A stretch of 11,982 bases of DNA from CAZHYM01 sp964536785 (GCA_964536785.1 CAZHYM010000022.1:1-11982); one strand, 5' to 3'; positions 1 to 6,618 are shown, numbered from the stretch's first letter. Notes: generated from the sequence alone by a model not told the origin. Program-made: numbers and translations.

Positions 1-53
1 ACGCCTCCCTGTCACGGAGGAGACCGCCGGTTCGAATCCGGTCGGACCCGCCA
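1..53 (+). tRNA. tRNA-Asp (anticodon GTC), 3' part only
   Basis: The 5' acceptor strand and D arm lie left of the window. What remains is the anticodon arm, with stem CCTCC (4-8) pairing GGAGG (16-20) and a 7-nt loop CTGTCAC carrying GTC at 11-13, which reads Asp codons. Next come a 5-nt variable loop, a T arm (GCCGG/CCGGT around TTCGAAT), the acceptor 3' strand, discriminator G at 50 and an encoded CCA at 51-53. Discriminator G is the usual base for tRNA-Asp. The identity is read directly from the loop and is secure; only the missing 5' half cannot be checked. Confidence 0.95.
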
Positions 54-72
54 AATAACAATCTCAATTTAT

Positions 73-107
73 ATAACCAAAATCACTAAACCGATTTGGT
101 TATTTTT
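73..107 (+). terminator. Rho-independent terminator after tRNA-Asp
   Basis: ATAACCAAA (73-81) pairs perfectly with TTTGGTTAT (95-103) around a 13-nt loop, followed by a T run (103-107) and GTTT. It sits 19 nt after the tRNA CCA. The stem is AT-rich but 9 bp long. It also overlaps the stop codon of the converging SurA-like gene. Read on the - strand the tail is weak (ATAAATTG), so it may serve both directions but clearly favours the + strand. Confidence 0.7.
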
Positions 108-1125
108 GTTTGGCGATGTCTATGTAGTAGTCTACTTTACCATCGCTTTTCAGCTGAGCAACTCTTTTATTAAATTCCAAAAACGGCATTTTGATTAGTT
201 GGTAATTAACAACTTCATCATTCTTCGAAATTAATTTCATAATATAATATCCATCCAGAGATTCAGAAATATAGGGTTCGGAAATTTCTCCAATCTTTAA
301 CCCTAGCGCCTTCTTAGTATTGCCGCCGTCACTATTTTGGGCATTAACAGCACCTGAATCCATAAATTCAACGCCACTCTCTCGATACTCGGTCGCTACT
401 TTAGTCAAGTCGGCTTCGGTTTTAGTCTTAGCATATACTGCATAAGCAGTATCCTTCGCCTGGCCGTCGATAGCGACCGAAACCTTCTGCAATAACAAAG
501 GATTATAAATCAATACTCGCTTATACTCAGTAGGATTTAGGCCGTAGTATTCGTTTACAACATAGTTGAAAGCTGACAGTGACATAATCCCTCGATCGTA
601 TTTTAAACGCTCCTCTAGCTCTTTATCTACTTCTTCGTCAGTTATCTTTATTCCTTGTTCATTTGCAATCTGCCGAGCATAGGCTAATTTTATGGCATTT
701 TCCAATGATTGGTTTTTAAATTCAGAACTAACTGACTTAAACTCTTCATCGCTTGCTCTAGCATTTTCTTTGGTGCTGTAGTAATGTACAGAACTTCGAA
801 ATTGCGCTAAATAATCACTGTACAAAGCATAGCTCTTGTCTATTTTTGCAACTGGAAGCGGCACAAAACGCGATATCTTATAAGTAACGAGATCGGTGGT
901 CTGGGCTTTATACAATCCGAAAAGCAATAATCCAAATGCCAATAAAGATACAAAGGCAACGATTACGATCGCATGTATCACTAGCTTATGGCGTTCATAC
1001 TGGAGTGGGTATTTAAACTTTTTACCGCTAGCAATAATTTCATCACGATGTTGAGCTATTGTTTTATTGGTGATCTTTGACTTCTTCTTAGATTCACTTC
1101 TCTTGATAAATCCCCTAATTTTCAT
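100..1125 (-). CDS. membrane-anchored SurA/PrsA-like peptidyl-prolyl isomerase-type chaperone
   Basis: A 341-residue protein with a basic cytoplasmic N-terminus (many Lys/Arg in 1-48), one membrane segment at about 48-72, and a long extracytoplasmic part. Residues about 95-215 are helical and resemble a SurA N-terminal chaperone domain (for example ITDEEVDKELEERL). Residues about 225-315 resemble a weak parvulin fold, best seen in LKIGEISEPYISESLDGYYI, which matches the end of the rotamase domain. The usual parvulin opening motif (ARHIL-type) is not recognisable, so isomerase activity is doubtful and a holdase or foldase role is more likely. The first ATG lies behind an AAGGGG Shine-Dalgarno, and the gene overlaps the upstream PH-domain gene by 11 bp, so translation is probably coupled. 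Likely role: folding of exported proteins at the outer face of a single membrane. The family call is good; the activity is inferred. Confidence 0.75.
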   Translation of the reverse strand: MKIRGFIKRSESKKKSKITNKTIAQHRDEIIASGKKFKYPLQYERHKLVIHAIVIVAFVSLLAFGLLLFGLYKAQTTDLVTYKISRFVPLPVAKIDKSYALYSDYLAQFRSSVHYYSTKENARASDEEFKSVSSEFKNQSLENAIKLAYARQIANEQGIKITDEEVDKELEERLKYDRGIMSLSAFNYVVNEYYGLNPTEYKRVLIYNPLLLQKVSVAIDGQAKDTAYAVYAKTKTEADLTKVATEYRESGVEFMDSGAVNAQNSDGGNTKKALGLKIGEISEPYISESLDGYYIMKLISKNDEVVNYQLIKMPFLEFNKRVAQLKSDGKVDYYIDIAKQK

Positions 1126-1606
1126 CTATCCCCTTGTCTATTAATAGGTTTTGAAGTCTATTATATAAATCCGTAGAACGTGCAACGCCCTTAATCTCAA
1201 GATCTCCGCCAATAATCTGTAGACGCAGAGTCGGGATCTTTACTAATTCCTGCCAAATATTATTGCTACCATAGCTTATATGCTCAATATCCGAAAGCTT
1301 TACATCCATCACTGATTTCCTGAACAAAGATTTCTGATTTACAAATTTCAATCTCTGATTAGTGAGAATATAATAAGTAAACCACCAAGGCAGGAATTTG
1401 CTTAGCAATACAAAAAGCGAAACAACAAATGAAAAGGCAAAAAAATACAGTATATAGACGTTTAAGTCATTGCTGAAAGCTAATAAGGTTAAAATTAACA
1501 AGAAAACAGGCACCGTTACATAAACTAGCACCAAACTAAAGTGTCTGCGATAAACATCGACAACCTTCTCGCCATCATTTTGACCTTCAAATAAATCTCT
1601 ATTCAT
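1115..1606 (-). CDS. two-TM bacterial PH-domain protein (bPH2 / YdbT-like)
   Basis: A 163-residue protein with two hydrophobic segments (about 24-44 and 50-70), then a cytoplasmic region from about residue 75 to 140. That region has the bacterial PH pattern: YYILTNQRLKFV, a Lys/Arg-rich strand, LSDIEHIS, a long loop, then LEIKGVAR. Proteins of this layout are common membrane proteins of unknown function; some are linked to membrane stress or lipid binding. The start codon lies only 13 nt after the encoded CCA of tRNA-Arg and there is no clear Shine-Dalgarno in that space, so it is probably transcribed through the tRNA gene and released by tRNA 3' processing. Its end overlaps the SurA-like gene by 11 bp. 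The fold is supported; the function is unknown. Confidence 0.75.
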   Translation of the reverse strand: MNRDLFEGQNDGEKVVDVYRRHFSLVLVYVTVPVFLLILTLLAFSNDLNVYILYFFAFSFVVSLFVLLSKFLPWWFTYYILTNQRLKFVNQKSLFRKSVMDVKLSDIEHISYGSNNIWQELVKIPTLRLQIIGGDLEIKGVARSTDLYNRLQNLLIDKGIDEN

Positions 1607-1619
1607 ATTTTTCTAAATC

Positions 1620-1696
1620 TGGTGCCCTGGGCAGGAGTTGAACCTACAACCTTATCCTTAGGACGGATCTGCTCTATCCAGTTGAGCTACCAAGGC
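1620..1696 (-). tRNA. tRNA-Arg (anticodon CCT), complete with encoded CCA
   Basis: Read on the - strand the 77-nt cloverleaf is complete: acceptor GCCTTGG/CCAGGGC (one T-G pair), D arm GCTC/GAGC with a 9-nt loop, anticodon stem GATCC/GGATA, loop GTCCTAA with anticodon CCT, 5-nt variable loop, T arm GTAGG/CCTGC (one T-G pair) with loop TTCAACT, discriminator A and CCA. CCT reads the Arg codon AGG. Two small oddities are visible: the outermost anticodon-stem pair is a G-A mismatch, and position 32 is G rather than a pyrimidine. Neither disrupts the fold. It lies between ndk and the PH-domain gene on the same strand. Confidence 0.95.
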
Positions 1697-1705
1697 ATCA
1701 GAATA

Positions 1706-1714
1706 ATTATACCA
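1706..1714 (-). promoter_or_regulatory. extended -10 promoter of tRNA-Arg
   Basis: On the - strand the motif TGGTATAAT fits the extended -10 consensus TGnTATAAT exactly. It ends 9 nt before the first tRNA base, so transcription should start within a few bases of the mature 5' end. No good -35 box is seen, as is usual for extended -10 promoters. The downstream PH-domain and SurA-like genes probably depend on it by readthrough. Confidence 0.65.
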
Positions 1715-1733
1715 CTAACTAGTTTATACTTCC

Positions 1734-2282
1734 CTATCTAGTATATTTCTCATTCAAGTCTTCGTAATCAAAAATTTCTTGTTCACAGAACCAATGGCTA
1801 ATTTCTTTCTTTGCTTCTGACAGGTTGCCAGAAGCATGGATTAAATTAGGCGTGCTCTTTTTTCGAGGACCGGCATAGCCAAAACTAATATGAGAATAAT
1901 CGCCTCTGATAGTGCCAGGTAGTGCCTCACGAGGCTCGGTAGCCCCAACGATTTTCCTAACTACTGGCACTGCCTCTACCCCCTCAAGAACCATTGCAAC
2001 AACAGGTCCTTGAATCATAAACTCTAAAGTAATGTCAAAAGCTTCTTGCCCACGACGAGTAATCATCTTACCAATATCTTCATAATGTTTGTAAAAGTGC
2101 TCCTTTGTCGGGTGTGCCATTTTAATAGCAACTATCTTGAGGCCTACCCTCTCGAACCTAGTTATTATTTCACCCATGATTCCTCTCTGTACGGCATCGG
2201 GTTTGAACAAAATTAGTGTTCGCTGAACTTCTCCGTTCAGATCTGGATTTGTCTCTGGTGCTACTCGATAATCATTCTTCAT
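1734..2282 (-). CDS. ndk: nucleoside diphosphate kinase with two extra loops
   Basis: A 182-residue enzyme that moves the gamma phosphate from ATP to other nucleoside diphosphates through a phosphohistidine. Key parts are visible: TLILFKPDAVQRG (22-34) with the nucleotide-contacting Lys27, ATEPREALPGTIRGDYS (114-130), and NLIHASG (146-152) with the active His149. Family members are usually 130-150 residues. This one has about 20 extra N-terminal residues, an enlarged loop around 69-84, and an insert of roughly 8-10 residues between IRGDY and NLIH. The usual HGSD after the histidine is HASGN here. Start choice: three consecutive ATGs occur (from 2288, 2285 and 2282). The third is spaced correctly (6 nt) from the AGGAG at 2289-2293. 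An in-frame extension up to 2393 runs through the promoter and is not credible. Function is confident; the inserts may affect oligomer form. Confidence 0.93.
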   Translation of the reverse strand: MKNDYRVAPETNPDLNGEVQRTLILFKPDAVQRGIMGEIITRFERVGLKIVAIKMAHPTKEHFYKHYEDIGKMITRRGQEAFDITLEFMIQGPVVAMVLEGVEAVPVVRKIVGATEPREALPGTIRGDYSHISFGYAGPRKKSTPNLIHASGNLSEAKKEISHWFCEQEIFDYEDLNEKYTR

Positions 2283-2288
2283 CATCAT

Positions 2289-2293
2289 CTCCT
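2289..2293 (-). promoter_or_regulatory. Shine-Dalgarno that fixes the ndk start
   Basis: AAAAAGGAG on the - strand ends directly against the first of three ATG codons. Only the third ATG (2282) has normal spacing, 6 nt. Using the first would leave no spacer. Confidence 0.7.
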
Positions 2294-2301
2294 TTTTGTA
2301 T

Positions 2302-2331
2302 ATTGTACCAAATGGCAATGACATAAAACAA
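2302..2331 (-). promoter_or_regulatory. probable ndk promoter
   Basis: On the - strand a TTGTTT (2331-2326) and a TACAAT (2307-2302) are separated by 18 bp, giving a short leader that contains the AGGAG ribosome site of ndk. It lies back to back with the xerC promoter in the 72-bp divergent spacer. Confidence 0.55.
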
Positions 2332-2342
2332 TTTCTTTCATA

Positions 2343-2348
2343 TATAAT
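2343..2348 (+). promoter_or_regulatory. -10 box of xerC, predicted leaderless start
   Basis: A perfect TATAAT ends 6 nt before the xerC ATG at 2355. RNA polymerase normally starts about 6-8 nt after the -10 box, so the transcript should begin at or next to the A of the ATG. No Shine-Dalgarno is present. A partial -35 (ATGACA at 2318-2323) lies 19 bp upstream and would interleave with the ndk promoter elements. Confidence 0.6.
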
Positions 2349-2354
2349 GAAGTT

Positions 2355-3278
2355 ATGTACATATCTGATTACCAAAATGATTTTATCGAACATATGGAAG
2401 TTGAGCGCGGAGTTTCAGCTCATACCGCCCGTAACTACCGCCTCTACATCGACAGACTTGTTGAATTTGCTGGCGATATCAAAGTATCGGATATAAATAA
2501 TGAACTAGTCCGCAAGTATCGACTATGGTTAAACCGATTTGTAAACTTTAACGGAGATGACCTCTCTCCTCTGACTCAAAGCTACCATCTGATTGCTCTA
2601 AGGAACTTTTTGAAGTACTTGCAGGAAAGAGATATTTCATCACTTGAGCCAACAAAAGTACGTCTACCTAAAACAGCCAGAAAACAAGTAAGCTTTCTAT
2701 ACACCGATGAAATAAAAAGAATACTTGACGAGATTGACCTTAGCTCAAATACTAGCCTTCGAGACAAAGCAATCGTCGAACTATTGTTTTCGTCTGGCTT
2801 ACGAGTTTCAGAGCTCGTTAACTTGAATAGAGACAATGTAAACACGAAACGACGTGAGTTCGTGGTTAGAGGCAAAGGTTCAAAAGACCGACCAATCTTT
2901 ATAAGTGAAGAAGCGGCTGATTCTCTAGACTTGTATTTAGATAGTAGAACTGACAATCTAAAACCATTATTTATCAACACGAGTCGCAATACCGGCTATG
3001 AAGACAATAATTCTGGAGATTATAGACGAATAACGGCCAGAAGCGTGCAAAGGATTATATCAAAATACTCTAAGCTGGCAGGTATCACCAAAAAAGTTAG
3101 TCCTCACACCATGCGTCACTCATTTGCGACAGACCTTCTCATCAATGGTGCGGATATTCGTAGCGTCCAAAGCATGCTAGGACACAGTAGTATTGCTACA
3201 ACTCAGATCTATACTCACGTCACGGATGCCCATTTAAAAGAAGTCTTCGATAAATTTCACAGTCAAGACAAAAACTAA
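2355..3278 (+). CDS. xerC: tyrosine recombinase, XerC/XerD type
   Basis: A 307-residue site-specific recombinase of normal Xer length, most likely resolving chromosome dimers at a dif site. Residues 1-90 form the SAM-like core-binding domain (VERGVSAHTARNYRLYIDRL is the typical signature); about 110-300 form the catalytic domain. All catalytic residues are present: Arg150 in SSGLRVSEL, Lys174 in VRGKGSKDR, His251 and Arg254 in HTMRHSFAT, His277 in LGHSSI, and nucleophile Tyr286 in IYTHV. It is complete and has no linked phage, integron or attachment site, so a housekeeping role is favoured over mobile-element integrase. XerC and XerD cannot be told apart here, so the symbol is provisional. 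The start at 2355 keeps the full N-terminal helix and fits the leaderless promoter. Its stop overlaps that of the converging minor-pilin gene by 4 bp. Confidence 0.92.
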   Translation: MYISDYQNDFIEHMEVERGVSAHTARNYRLYIDRLVEFAGDIKVSDINNELVRKYRLWLNRFVNFNGDDLSPLTQSYHLIALRNFLKYLQERDISSLEPTKVRLPKTARKQVSFLYTDEIKRILDEIDLSSNTSLRDKAIVELLFSSGLRVSELVNLNRDNVNTKRREFVVRGKGSKDRPIFISEEAADSLDLYLDSRTDNLKPLFINTSRNTGYEDNNSGDYRRITARSVQRIISKYSKLAGITKKVSPHTMRHSFATDLLINGADIRSVQSMLGHSSIATTQIYTHVTDAHLKEVFDKFHSQDKN

Positions 3279-4456
3279 TTGGCGCCTACATTACAATTTG
3301 CGGCATCACCAAAGTCAACACTATCACCAACTGTGACTTTTTTACAAAAATCCCCTTTGCCAATCTCAACCGCCGACGTTGGATATGGTGCGCCCGCATC
3401 AGGGATCGGCTCTACTCTGGCAATTACTCGTCGAAATATGTCGTTAGCGCGTCCGTTAGAGTCAATTTCTGGTTGAACGCCATCGAAATAGACTGGGTTA
3501 CCTGCTGAATTAAGCATCTCTACCTTAAAATTAGCTTTCGATGAATAGCGCTTAGCTATCCTTAAATAGTGCCAACTAGTGTTTGAATCGGTAATCGGCG
3601 CAGGCAATTCGATAGTCTGAGTACAGGCAAAACCACTAGCTCCAGCGAAAGTTGGATCGCATTTAGTCTTTACAATCACTGCCTCTTTGTTGGAACCACC
3701 TCTAGTGTCAAGAGAAAACGTTGCTAAGTCGTTGACGTCGCTTAGAGGGTAAAGATATAGTTGCCACGAGCTTCGATCGGCGATTGGACTATTTATATCA
3801 TATTTCGATAAATTATCAGCCAGTTTAAAGTAATTAGCAATAATGACCGGCGGAGTATTATTTTTCATCCATTCAGTGTCGGTCTTAAAATACATTCCAT
3901 CAGTCGGATTCGGGCTTAGAGTAACTGGGTTACTAGAGTTTTCTAAATCAGATTGATTATACCAAGATATTCGTAAGCTTTTGATTGTTTCCCCGGCTTT
4001 AGCTTTTAAGGGAACCGTAAATTGATGGCCAGGTTTTGACATTTCCCCAACGTAGTCAAGCGTATTAAGTTTGATTTTGACACAAGTATAGTACTGATTA
4101 GCGTCTGCGATCTTATAGTCGGACCCGCTAGTTGGCTTCGCCTCACCAAGCAACGAGCTAATGGCATCACAATCTTCTCCGCTCAATGAATCGGCTAACT
4201 TTTTTGTACACTCATCGGTACCTGGTGAATTTAGACAATCTTTGTAGAATCTTACTATGGCTCGCTTTGCGTCTTCAACACCAGCTAATGCCGAATCATA
4301 GGCACTCTGTGACAGATCAGAGTTAGTGGCTCGTTGTTGATCTTTAATCATCAACCTAGCAAAACTTAACGTGATTAGGCCTAACAGAAGAGCGGTAAAA
4401 ACGACGATAAAGATTGAAGCTAAACCTTTTTTAAAATTTATATTAGATTTCATCAT
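3275..4456 (-). CDS. large minor pilin, PilX/GspK-like (Glu5 absent, probable tip subunit)
   Basis: A 393-residue prepilin-like protein. The leader ends in KKG (residues 9-11) and is followed by a hydrophobic helix, about 12-35, in which the fifth mature residue is Phe rather than Glu. Past the membrane, the stretch about 45-70 (AYDSALAGVEDAKRAI) resembles the PilX N-terminal region. A large soluble domain follows with eight cysteines (74, 83, 96, 125, 266, 278, 371, 388), enough for four disulfides. Missing Glu5, large size and last place in a four-pilin cluster are hallmarks of GspK and PilX, which cap the tip of the fibre. It starts with an ATGA overlap on the upstream pilin and has a GAGGT ribosome site 7 nt before ATG. 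The extra domain could be an adhesin, since no PilY1 gene is in the window. Pilin class is firm; the tip role is inferred. Confidence 0.75.
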   Translation of the reverse strand: MMKSNINFKKGLASIFIVVFTALLLGLITLSFARLMIKDQQRATNSDLSQSAYDSALAGVEDAKRAIVRFYKDCLNSPGTDECTKKLADSLSGEDCDAISSLLGEAKPTSGSDYKIADANQYYTCVKIKLNTLDYVGEMSKPGHQFTVPLKAKAGETIKSLRISWYNQSDLENSSNPVTLSPNPTDGMYFKTDTEWMKNNTPPVIIANYFKLADNLSKYDINSPIADRSSWQLYLYPLSDVNDLATFSLDTRGGSNKEAVIVKTKCDPTFAGASGFACTQTIELPAPITDSNTSWHYLRIAKRYSSKANFKVEMLNSAGNPVYFDGVQPEIDSNGRANDIFRRVIARVEPIPDAGAPYPTSAVEIGKGDFCKKVTVGDSVDFGDAANCNVGAN

Positions 4457-5157
4457 TTTATTGACCTCACTGTTAATTCAAATTTATTTATTGCACAATA
4501 TTCAAAATCATCTCCGGGCTGGCAACTGTTGTTTGCTGTATTTATCAGTTTATAGCTATTAAAAGTTCCGAGCACGAATTGAATAACTGTAATTTTTTCA
4601 CCCGTAACGGGATTGATTAATGGTGTTAAAATCTTTAAATCCTGGATTGCCAGGTCATCATCACCTGGCTTTATTAACTCAACAATCGTATTGTCACGAA
4701 CTATTGTCTTCTGCAATTTTCCATCTTTAGCATCATCACAAATTTTCATAGAGGAATCAGGAACTTTTATCAGCCTAATTATATTTGCCCGGTCAGAAGG
4801 CTCAAAACCATAATAGGCAATTAGGTCATCTGTCGTACCCGAGATAATATCGCCTTTGTTCCAGACGTAACTATAATTGCCTAGACACATTGCTCCGTAA
4901 CTTTTTGTTGGTTCATTTTCAATCCGCACTGCTCCTAGACTTGGGGAATTAACAATAGTTGCATGAAAATCATCGCTGATGGATTGGCCTACGCGATTGA
5001 CGGACTTTAGAATTACGCCCTTTTGATAAACTGATATAACTTGATTTGTAACAATTGCTATACCGATAATTAAGATGGATAGAAAGACCATAGAAAGCAT
5101 GGTTTCAACAATTGTGAATCCCTTTTTTTGGTTTAAACTGGAACTACTTAAAATCAT
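4453..5157 (-). CDS. type IV minor prepilin, PilW/GspJ-like by position
   Basis: A 234-residue class III signal-peptide protein. The 13-residue leader ends KKG, and cleavage before FTIVE gives Phe1 and Glu5, the classic type IV pilin pattern. The hydrophobic helix spans about 14-42. The soluble domain has four cysteines (91, 140, 212, 221); the last two lie 9 residues apart near the C-terminus and could close a D-loop. It overlaps the upstream pilin by 14 bp and the downstream one by 4 bp (ATGA), with GAGG 4 nt before its ATG, so all are likely translated together. Its third place among the minor pilins matches GspJ and PilW. The fold after the helix is too divergent to name by sequence alone. 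Confidence 0.78.
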   Translation of the reverse strand: MILSSSSLNQKKGFTIVETMLSMVFLSILIIGIAIVTNQVISVYQKGVILKSVNRVGQSISDDFHATIVNSPSLGAVRIENEPTKSYGAMCLGNYSYVWNKGDIISGTTDDLIAYYGFEPSDRANIIRLIKVPDSSMKICDDAKDGKLQKTIVRDNTIVELIKPGDDDLAIQDLKILTPLINPVTGEKITVIQFVLGTFNSYKLINTANNSCQPGDDFEYCAINKFELTVRSIK

Positions 5158-5791
5158 ACAGCCTCACTACCGTCTCGATTACATTTGGGACTGAACCAGA
5201 AATGCTTGGCCAGCAAGCTCTGATATAAAAATCGTAATAGCCCTTGTTGGAAGCAGTGCCGGCCGTCTTAATTCCTTCCACCCATATACCCTCGGCTGAT
5301 TTTAGATTTGTAGATAGATTAATCATATTACTGTCTTCTTCTGCTCCTTCATAAATTAGTCTGGAATAATTAGTAGCAGGCTTTAACAAAGGCGAAGCCG
5401 TTATCGTCAAAGCTGAATCTCTTGGGTTAAGCACAAAGGCCTTGGGATTAACTGAGTCAATTGATTTGCAACTCGAGCCCTGGATTAATCCTGAGCTTGC
5501 TTCAGGAGCCGTGTCCTTAACTCGATCGGTCGTAATTTTACTCCAGGTATCATAAGTGCTTGAAGTAGTTTTATCAGATGCAAAATCACTGATGGCCGCT
5601 GAGTGGAGATACCTTAGCGCCTCAGCTTGGGCATTAATCTGAGCTCGAACTAAATTTATCTCTAAAGCGGTTTGAGTCTTAGCCATCCCCTGCCTCATAA
5701 TCAAAATAGAAGATATTGCTATAAAACCAAAAATCGCAAAAGCAAAAACAGCTTCCACAATTGTATCGCCTTTTTTTGTTTTAATTAACAT
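5144..5791 (-). CDS. type IV minor prepilin, PilV/GspI-like by position, mature residue 1 is Asp
   Basis: A 215-residue prepilin with a short 8-residue leader ending KKG. Cleavage would leave DTIVEAVFAFAIFGF: Glu5 is kept, but the first mature residue is Asp instead of Phe or Met. PilD methylates the N-terminus of this residue, so an acidic side chain there is unusual. The helix spans about 9-32. Two cysteines (108, 193) could form one disulfide. A GGAG lies 8 nt before the ATG inside the end of the upstream gene, which it overlaps by 7 bp. Second place in the set corresponds to GspI and PilV, which bind the J/W and K/X partners in known tip complexes. Confidence 0.77.
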   Translation of the reverse strand: MLIKTKKGDTIVEAVFAFAIFGFIAISSILIMRQGMAKTQTALEINLVRAQINAQAEALRYLHSAAISDFASDKTTSSTYDTWSKITTDRVKDTAPEASSGLIQGSSCKSIDSVNPKAFVLNPRDSALTITASPLLKPATNYSRLIYEGAEEDSNMINLSTNLKSAEGIWVEGIKTAGTASNKGYYDFYIRACWPSISGSVPNVIETVVRLYDFK

Positions 5792-6582
5792 TTTACCGGC
5801 TCCACTCCATTAACAGCTTGATCTAAAGGCGCTATCTCAACTCCACTTGAATTAGAAGCGTTAGGTCTAATCACTACGGCTCTGATGTTATTGAAACTAA
5901 CGCCCTTAGGATGTATACAAAGCTCAGTAGTATTTTTCAAATTCTGATCAGTCATTAAAGAACTGAACGCAAAACCATTGGTTGCGTGAGTGGCTATGGA
6001 ACTTGACATCGAGTAAGTCTTAACCGAACCATTTATTGGCGATTTAATTATAGCTATTGTTACTTGAGCTGGATTAGAACTTAAAGGCGGCTTGACTGAT
6101 GCCTCCCAAGGTAACTCGTAAGACTCCTGCTCAAAACCAACAGTAGATAGAAGTACGTCAGAAGACGAATATAAAGCGCTATCGGTAACAGATGGGTCTG
6201 CTGTAATACTCTCCGTTAGCTTATGCTCTCTGATTAAAATCCGATCAACTGTCAGTGTCGTGTCTCCATCTCCTTCAACTTCTAATATCCTAATTAAAAA
6301 GCCAATCATAAAACAACCAGTACGGCCTCGATCTTTGTAGCTTTCATCAGATCCCGAGCCACAATAGTCACTTCTAGCTAAATTACCTATCGATAGACTG
6401 TCTAGCTGATCATATTTGGTTTGCAAAAAATCCCGAAATGAATTAATGCTATCGTTGTACCTCTGATTAGTTATTGAGGCTTGAGAATAGACTATGATTG
6501 CTATAGCCAGAGCAGAAGTAGTGGCCATAACTAAAATTACTTCAATTATCGTAAAGCCTAAAGTTTTAACTCTGGTACTCAT
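5785..6582 (-). CDS. type IV minor prepilin, FimU/GspH-like by position
   Basis: A 265-residue prepilin. The 9-residue leader ends in Gly9 and the mature protein begins FTIIEVILVM, with Phe1 and Glu5 in place. The helix spans about 10-33. The soluble part has four cysteines (74, 90, 222, 265), the last being the C-terminal residue itself. It is the first of four overlapping pilin genes and lies 36 nt after pilD. A TGCTATAAT element sits only 7 nt before its ATG and there is no Shine-Dalgarno, so it may have its own leaderless transcript in addition to readthrough from pilD. Its first place matches GspH and FimU, the adaptor between tip complex and main fibre. The position-based name is an inference. 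Confidence 0.78.
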   Translation of the reverse strand: MSTRVKTLGFTIIEVILVMATTSALAIAIIVYSQASITNQRYNDSINSFRDFLQTKYDQLDSLSIGNLARSDYCGSGSDESYKDRGRTGCFMIGFLIRILEVEGDGDTTLTVDRILIREHKLTESITADPSVTDSALYSSSDVLLSTVGFEQESYELPWEASVKPPLSSNPAQVTIAIIKSPINGSVKTYSMSSSIATHATNGFAFSSLMTDQNLKNTTELCIHPKGVSFNNIRAVVIRPNASNSSGVEIAPLDQAVNGVEPVKC

Positions 6583-6589
6583 TGAGATA

Positions 6590-6598
6590 ATTATAGCA
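6590..6598 (-). promoter_or_regulatory. extended -10 promoter of the minor-pilin cluster, predicted leaderless
   Basis: TGCTATAAT on the - strand matches TGnTATAAT exactly and ends 7 nt before the ATG at 6582. The expected transcription start is therefore at or next to the start codon. It lies in the 36-nt space after the pilD stop. No -35 box and no ribosome site are seen. Confidence 0.6.
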
Positions 6599-6618
6599 CA
6601 AGCAATTTAATTATTACA

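Noticed and set aside
2283..2393. N-terminal extension of ndk to an ATG at 2393
   Set aside because: It would cover the divergent promoter region and overlap xerC, its residues match nothing in the family, and a good ribosome site sits before the internal ATG at 2282.
3237..3270. Possible terminator between xerC and the last minor pilin
   Set aside because: Only a 5-bp GTCTT/AAGAC pairing with a 17-nt loop and no proper T run; too weak to call.
2355..3278. xerC as integrase of a mobile element
   Set aside because: No attachment repeats, phage genes or cargo lie nearby; the flanking genes are housekeeping and pilus genes, and the tRNA genes show no duplicated 3' end.
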